From Periweissella fabalis (GTDB taxonomy: Bacteria; Bacillota; Bacilli; Lactobacillales; Lactobacillaceae): 64,000 bases of DNA. This document shows positions 60,242 through 64,000 of the stretch, in pieces. The stretch spans positions 49,403 to 113,402 of the forward strand of contig NZ_JAAXPN010000006.1 in the NCBI RefSeq assembly GCF_012396505.1, written 5' to 3'. The number at the start of each line of letters is the position of its first letter. Position 1 is the stretch's first letter. The translations under genes were made by a program, and so were the position numbers. Below the pieces are notes generated by a model, which saw only the letters and a program-made list of their open reading frames with translations, did no database searches and was not told the origin of the DNA.

Positions 60242-60270
60242 ATGTTACTAAAAATAATATTTTTTTGCAA
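60242..60270 (-). promoter_or_regulatory. Candidate promoter of rpoB-rpoC
   Basis: On the minus strand TTGCAA (opposite 60265-60270), a 17-base spacer and TAACAT (opposite 60242-60247), about 200 bases before the rpoB start and after the clpC terminator. Confidence 0.55.
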
Positions 60271-60307
60271 GTAATACTTGACATTTATCCCAAAAAATAT
60301 TATTTAG

Positions 60308-60340
60308 AAAAAAACAAGCCTTAAAGCAAGACTTGTTTTT
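60308..60340 (-). terminator. Intrinsic terminator of ctsR-clpC
   Basis: AAAAACAAG/CTTGTTTTT stem with an inner CTT/AAG helix, followed by T on the minus strand, just after the clpC stop. Confidence 0.8.
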
Positions 60341-60345
60341 AATAT

Positions 60346-62811
60346 TTACCGTGAAGTTTCTGGATCTTTAATCGTTAGTTTAATTTCACCTTTTGCAGCC
60401 CCAATCGTCACATGACTGTTAACTGTAATATGACCTGAAAGTAACTCTTCACTAAGTAAATCTTCAACTTTGGTTTGCAAAGCTCGGCGTAATGGCCGAG
60501 CACCATATTCCGGATCAAAACCCGCAGCAGCAACTACATCAATTGCTGCAGGAGTAATTTTAATATCAATACCTTGTTCTTTAACTCGATTAAGTAAACT
60601 TTGCGCCATCAATTTCACGATTTCATGCAACTCAGGTTTATCTAAGCTGTGGAAGATAATCGTTTCATCAATCCGGTTGATAAATTCAGGTCGGAACTGT
60701 TCTTTCAAACTTTCACGAACCTTTGCTGCCATTGCCTCATAATCAGCCTCAGCTTTTTTAGCACCAAATCCCATCGTCTTTTCATCTCGGATACGAGTCG
60801 CTCCAAGGTTAGATGTCATAATAATAATCGTATTACTAAAATCAACGCGGCGGCCCTTAGAATCAGTTAAGTACCCATCATCTAATACTTGTAGTAAGAG
60901 ATTAAAAATATCTGGATGTGCTTTTTCAACTTCATCTAAAAGGACAACTGAATATGGTTGTTGACGAACTTTTTCAGTCAGTTGGCCACCTTCATCAAAA
61001 CCTACATACCCAGGAGCAGCTCCAACTAAACGGCTACTTGAATATTTTTCCATATATTCAGACATATCAATCCGAATCATATTCTTTTCAGAGCCAAAGA
61101 TAGCTTCAGCTAATGCTTTAGCTAACTCAGTTTTACCTACTCCAGTAGGGCCAAGAAACATGAAACTTCCAATTGGTTTTTTAGGATCTTTCAACCCTGA
61201 CCGTGCCCGCCGAATAGCACGCGAAATCGCAGAAACTGCTTCATTTTGACCAATCACTCGTTCGTGTAAAACTTTTTCTAAATTAATTAAGCGTGTTTGT
61301 TCTGATTTTTGCATCTGTGTTACCGGAACACCAGTCCATTCAGCTACAATTTCAGCAACATCTTCAGTAGTCACAAACAATGAATATGCATCATCTTTTT
61401 TAAGTAATTTTTGGGTCGCTTGCTGGCGTCGCTTAGCTTCTAACTCTTCATTAACTTCGACGAATTCACGGCGTAATTTTGCTGCCTTTTCAAAATCTTG
61501 TTGCAAAAGTGCTTCATCACATTGTTGTACTAATTCAGCAAGCTTTTGTGTTAATGGTGAAAATTCATCACTTACTTCTGGATTGTTAATTCGAACTTTA
61601 GCCGCTGCCTCATCGATAACATCAATTGCCTTATCAGGTAAAAAACGATCAGGAATATAGCGCACCGATAACTTAACAGCAGCTTCAATTGCCTCATTAG
61701 TAATGTTTACTCGGTGATGTTTTTCATATTGGGACTTCAAACCAACTAAAATTTCAGTTGTGTCAGCCTCCGAAGGTTCATTGACAATTACTTTTGCAAA
61801 ACGACGTTCAAGAGCTGTATCTGTCTCGATATACTTTTGATATTCATTGAGTGTTGTCGCCCCAACAATTTGCACTTCTCCACGTGCTAATGCTGGTTTG
61901 AGCAAGTTAGAAGCATCAATTGCTCCTTCTGCACCCCCAGCTCCGATTAAAGTGTGTAATTCATCAATAAATAAGATTACATTCCCATCATTATAAACTT
62001 CGTCCACAATTTTACGAAGTCGTTCTTCAAATTCACCACGATACTTAGTACCAGCAACTACCGCTGCCATATCAAGCAATACCAAACGCTTCCCTTGTAA
62101 GTTAGCTGGTACTTCTTTACTAATAATTTTCTGCGCTAGACCTTCTGCGATTGCAGTTTTACCTACACCAGGTTCACCAACAAGAACTGGATTATTTTTA
62201 GTTCGACGACTCAAAATTTGAATAACCCGTTTTACCTCTTGTGCTCGACCAATCACTGGATCCATTTGTTTACCGGCTGCAATTTTGGTTAAATCACGAC
62301 CCAAGCCATCTAAAGTTGGTGTACCTTTAGCTGTGCTGTGGCCACCTTTACCACGAATAGAATCAGTATTAACACCGATTTTTTTTAAAACCTGCCGCTG
62401 AATATCAGCTGGCTTAACATTTAAATCACCTAACATTCGTGTCGCTAAATTGCTTTGTGTACCAAGTAATGCTAGCAAAATATGTTCTGTACCAATATTT
62501 TTAGCTTGTAAATTACGAGCCTCTTCACCAGCTGATCGTAAAGTTGCCGCTGCTTTAGGTGAATAAGGTAGGTAATCTTCCCGTTCAAGCGGATTTAAAT
62601 TACCATACCCCGTATAGTTTTCAATTTCACGTCGAATTTTATCGGCATCTAAACCAAAGCGTGCCAAAACCTTACCAGCCATACCTTCATACTCCATGGC
62701 TAAAGCTAAAAGTAAATGTTCTGTCCCGACTGCTTGATGCTTAAAAAACTTCGCTTGTTCTTGTGCTAATACAAGTACATTTCGAGCACTTTTTGTGTAT
62801 TCGTTTCCCAT
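60346..62811 (-). CDS. clpC: ATP-dependent Clp protease ATP-binding subunit ClpC
   Basis: An 821-residue AAA+ unfoldase delivering substrates to ClpP. Residues about 1-145 hold two Clp-N repeats ([18 protein letters not shown]). The first AAA module has Walker [10 protein letters not shown] near 215. A UVR-type linker ([17 protein letters not shown]) follows. The second module has [10 protein letters not shown] near 555. Second gene of ctsR-clpC; mcsA and mcsB are absent, as in other Lactobacillales. Confidence 0.95.
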   Translation of the reverse strand: MGNEYTKSARNVLVLAQEQAKFFKHQAVGTEHLLLALAMEYEGMAGKVLARFGLDADKIRREIENYTGYGNLNPLEREDYLPYSPKAAATLRSAGEEARNLQAKNIGTEHILLALLGTQSNLATRMLGDLNVKPADIQRQVLKKIGVNTDSIRGKGGHSTAKGTPTLDGLGRDLTKIAAGKQMDPVIGRAQEVKRVIQILSRRTKNNPVLVGEPGVGKTAIAEGLAQKIISKEVPANLQGKRLVLLDMAAVVAGTKYRGEFEERLRKIVDEVYNDGNVILFIDELHTLIGAGGAEGAIDASNLLKPALARGEVQIVGATTLNEYQKYIETDTALERRFAKVIVNEPSEADTTEILVGLKSQYEKHHRVNITNEAIEAAVKLSVRYIPDRFLPDKAIDVIDEAAAKVRINNPEVSDEFSPLTQKLAELVQQCDEALLQQDFEKAAKLRREFVEVNEELEAKRRQQATQKLLKKDDAYSLFVTTEDVAEIVAEWTGVPVTQMQKSEQTRLINLEKVLHERVIGQNEAVSAISRAIRRARSGLKDPKKPIGSFMFLGPTGVGKTELAKALAEAIFGSEKNMIRIDMSEYMEKYSSSRLVGAAPGYVGFDEGGQLTEKVRQQPYSVVLLDEVEKAHPDIFNLLLQVLDDGYLTDSKGRRVDFSNTIIIMTSNLGATRIRDEKTMGFGAKKAEADYEAMAAKVRESLKEQFRPEFINRIDETIIFHSLDKPELHEIVKLMAQSLLNRVKEQGIDIKITPAAIDVVAAAGFDPEYGARPLRRALQTKVEDLLSEELLSGHITVNSHVTIGAAKGEIKLTIKDPETSR

Positions 62812-62835
62812 TTGTACACCTCGCTATTTGCTATC

Positions 62836-63303
62836 TCAACTTTTAAACCGTAATCGATTTAAAATTCCAATTAAAATACGTGCACGCATCGCGTTTTCTG
62901 TTTGAGTATCATGAATTCGAAGGGTATCTTTATCGATTGTCGCCAAAATCAAACCAGCTTCGCGTGGTGAAATCAACTTATCTTCAAATAGACTCTGTAC
63001 GACGGCGATGGCATCATGTTGTGAAACTGTCGTTCCAATCGCTGCAATTAATAAATCAAGAACTTGATTATCCTCTAACAACCGTACTTTTGCAATCCGT
63101 ATATAACCACCGCCACCACGTTTACTTTCAACTAAGTACCCATTTTGAATAGTAAAACGCGTTTTAATTACATAATTGATTTGCGACGGTACCACATCAA
63201 ATTGCTGTGCAATCTCAGCACGACGTATCTCTATGTGCTGATGTTCTTGCAAAATATTTTTTAAATATTGCTCAATCATGTCTGAAACATTTTGAGTTTC
63301 CAC
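62836..63303 (-). CDS. ctsR: Transcriptional repressor CtsR
   Basis: A 155-residue class III heat-shock repressor. Winged helix-turn-helix in residues about 1-70 with the glycine-rich wing RGGGGY that senses heat and inserts in the minor groove. The frame extends 27 codons upstream, but a GTG at 63303 lies 9 bases after AAAGGAGG and matches family N-termini (ETQNVSDMIEQYLK). It should repress itself and clpC through the operator upstream. Confidence 0.93.
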   Translation of the reverse strand: METQNVSDMIEQYLKNILQEHQHIEIRRAEIAQQFDVVPSQINYVIKTRFTIQNGYLVESKRGGGGYIRIAKVRLLEDNQVLDLLIAAIGTTVSQHDAIAVVQSLFEDKLISPREAGLILATIDKDTLRIHDTQTENAMRARILIGILNRLRFKS

Positions 63304-63336
63304 TATCCGTCGCCTCCTTTCCGTGCAGAATATCAC

Positions 63337-63353
63337 TTTGACTAATCCTGACT
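63337..63353 (-). promoter_or_regulatory. CtsR-like operator
   Basis: On the minus strand AGTCAGG-ATT-AGTCAAA resembles the CtsR heptad direct repeat (GGTCAAA-NAN-GGTCAAA); the second heptad matches well, the first has changed its last two bases. It lies just downstream of the -10 box. Confidence 0.65.
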
Positions 63354-63355
63354 TT

Positions 63356-63384
63356 ATTATCCTTAATACACTCAAAAAATGCAA
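63356..63384 (-). promoter_or_regulatory. Promoter of ctsR-clpC
   Basis: On the minus strand TTGCAT (opposite 63379-63384), 17-base spacer, GATAAT (opposite 63356-63361), immediately upstream of the CtsR-like operator. Confidence 0.7.
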
Positions 63385-63416
63385 GATATCAAATCACATC
63401 TAAAAGATTAACAACA

Positions 63417-63449
63417 AAAAATCACGTCTTTATTAAAAGACGTGATTTT
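63417..63449 (-). terminator. Intrinsic terminator of the tRNA cluster
   Basis: 13-bp perfect stem AAAATCACGTCTT with a six-base loop and a T-run on the minus strand, just after the last tRNA of the cluster. Confidence 0.85.
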
Positions 63450-63455
63450 ACACGA

Positions 63456-63529
63456 TGCACCTAGCAGGAGTCGAACCTGCAACCTTCTGATTCGTAGTCA
63501 GACACTCTATCCAATTGCGCTATAGGTGC
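63456..63529 (-). tRNA. tRNA-Arg(ACG), copy 1
   Basis: 74 bases; acceptor GCACCTA/TAGGTGC plus A73, anticodon loop CTACGAA with anticodon ACG (A34 read as inosine). CCA is not encoded. Identical to the copy at 63875-63948. Confidence 0.95.
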
Positions 63530-63544
63530 ATAATATTAAATTTA

Positions 63545-63616
63545 AGCGAAAGACGGGATTCGAACCCGCGACCCCCACCATGGCAAGGTGATGTTCTACC
63601 ACTGAACTACTTTCGC
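63545..63616 (-). tRNA. tRNA-Gly(GCC)
   Basis: 72 bases; acceptor GCGAAAG/CTTTCGC plus T73, anticodon loop TTGCCAT. CCA is not encoded. A second copy begins at 63964. Confidence 0.95.
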
Positions 63617-63621
63617 ATTAA

Positions 63622-63694
63622 TGCCGACTAAAGGATTCGAACCTTCGACCCCATCATTACTAGTGATGTGCTCTGCCAACTGAGCTAAGTCGGC
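63622..63694 (-). tRNA. tRNA-Thr(AGT)
   Basis: 73 bases; acceptor GCCGACT/AGTCGGC plus A73. The anticodon stem CATCA/TGATG encloses CTAGTAA, so the anticodon is AGU with A at position 34, unusual outside arginine tRNA in bacteria. Confidence 0.93.
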
Positions 63695-63755
63695 GTCTCA
63701 AAAAATTGAGCCCAAGATCAAACAACGGTGACAACCACAGCGTCATTAAATCTTA

Positions 63756-63829
63756 TCGGGAAGACAGGATTCGAACCTGCGACCCCCTGGTCCCAAACCA
63801 GGTGCTCTACCAAGCTGAGCTACTTCCCG
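63756..63829 (-). tRNA. tRNA-Pro(TGG)
   Basis: 74 bases; acceptor CGGGAAG/CTTCCCG plus A73, anticodon loop TTTGGGA with anticodon UGG. CCA is not encoded. Confidence 0.95.
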
Positions 63830-63874
63830 AGACGAAACAATCTATTAAATTTAAACGTAAATCTAAATTCAATA

Positions 63875-63948
63875 TGCACCTAGCAGGAGTCGAACCTGCA
63901 ACCTTCTGATTCGTAGTCAGACACTCTATCCAATTGCGCTATAGGTGC
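63875..63948 (-). tRNA. tRNA-Arg(ACG), copy 2
   Basis: 74 bases, identical to copy 1 at 63456-63529, with the same flanking spacer on its upstream side. Confidence 0.95.
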
Positions 63949-63963
63949 ATAATATTAAATTTA

Positions 63964-64000
63964 AGCGAAAGACGGGATTCGAACCCGCGACCCCCACCAT
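63964..64000 (-). tRNA. tRNA-Gly(GCC), copy 2, cut by window edge
   Basis: The 3' 37 bases of a tRNA-Gly identical to 63545-63581, including T arm and part of the anticodon arm; the 5' half lies outside the window. Confidence 0.9.

Larger units (their letters stand above)
63456..64000. repeat. Tandem direct repeat in the tRNA cluster (unit 419 bp)
   Basis: Bases 63456-63581 recur exactly as 63875-64000 (126 of 126 by eye), covering tRNA-Arg, the spacer TAATATTAAATTTAA and the start of tRNA-Gly. The duplication continues past the window edge, so its full length is unknown. Confidence 0.9.

Noticed and set aside
60041..60274. Plus-strand frame of 77 codons in the rpoB leader
   Set aside because: It is antisense to the structured leader, has no ribosome binding site and no coding-like composition.
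63304..63384. Upstream-extended CtsR start at 63384
   Set aside because: It would run through the promoter and operator; the GTG at 63303 has an ideal Shine-Dalgarno and matches family N-termini.
63706..63909. Plus-strand frame of 67 codons (contains REDRIRTCDPLVPN and HLAGVEPATF)
   Set aside because: It is the antisense translation of tRNA-Pro and tRNA-Arg, a well-known annotation artefact.
1..64000. CRISPR arrays and insertion sequences
   Set aside because: No regularly spaced repeats and no transposase-like protein were found in any frame.

Overview
The window comes from an AT-rich, low-GC Gram-positive bacterium, almost certainly a lactic acid bacterium (Lactobacillales, Lactobacillaceae). 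The support is the S10-spc-alpha ribosomal block, a ctsR-clpC pair without mcsAB, ECF transporter genes beside truA-rplM-rpsI, Firmicutes-type zinc-binding S14, menA without the rest of the menaquinone pathway in view, and leader and 3'-UTR RNA elements of types described in Lactobacillales. A short adenylate kinase without the zinc LID makes me lean to the Leuconostoc/Weissella branch, but this is a weak guess.

Layout. 1-4.1 kb: partial pncB, a YoaK-family membrane protein, an ECF S component and a 2-hydroxyacid dehydrogenase. 4.2-8.1 kb: amino-acid permease, tRNA dihydrouridine synthase, MenA. 8.2-12.5 kb (minus strand): ecfA1-ecfA2-ecfT-truA and rplM-rpsI. 12.8-19.5 kb: polyprenyl diphosphate synthase, phosphoglycerate mutase, FabH and a guaB-guaA operon whose GuaB is a 687-residue tandem protein. 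19.7-24.6 kb (minus): ugpC-A-E-B-Q for glycerol-3-phosphate/glycerophosphodiester uptake and hydrolysis. 24.9-28.7 kb: a hypothetical protein, then DUF1349, DUF2798 and SDR genes divergent from a MocR-type regulator. 28.7-43.9 kb (minus): a TauE/SafE transporter and the whole S10-spc-alpha block (rpsJ to rplQ) with a promoter and long leader. 44.0-48.6 kb: an isochorismatase-family hydrolase and potABCD. 48.7-52.0 kb (minus): rpsL-rpsG-fusA with a strong promoter and structured leader. 52.2-52.7 kb: a frameshifted prepilin peptidase (comC-like). 52.8-60.0 kb: rpoB-rpoC. 60.3-63.4 kb: ctsR-clpC with a CtsR-like operator. 63.4-64.0 kb: a tRNA cluster (Arg, Gly, Thr, Pro, Arg, partial Gly) containing a tandem duplication.

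How it fits together. Most of the window is core gene-expression machinery on the minus strand. Accessory blocks sit at the joints of the core operons: potABCD between fusA and rpsJ, and a block of about 17 kb between rplQ and ecfA1. Nucleotide supply (guaB-guaA, adk), cofactor salvage (pncB, a possible pncA), polyamine and phosphodiester uptake and quinone-tail synthesis make up the metabolic part. There are no insertion sequences, prophage genes or CRISPR arrays.

The most unusual object is GuaB (15813-17876). A complete IMP dehydrogenase barrel lacking its usual C-terminal tail is followed in the same reading frame by a second IMPDH-like barrel. The second barrel has lost the catalytic cysteine loop and the flap but carries the canonical C-terminal tail. 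It looks like an enzyme-pseudoenzyme tandem that has split its functional parts between two halves.
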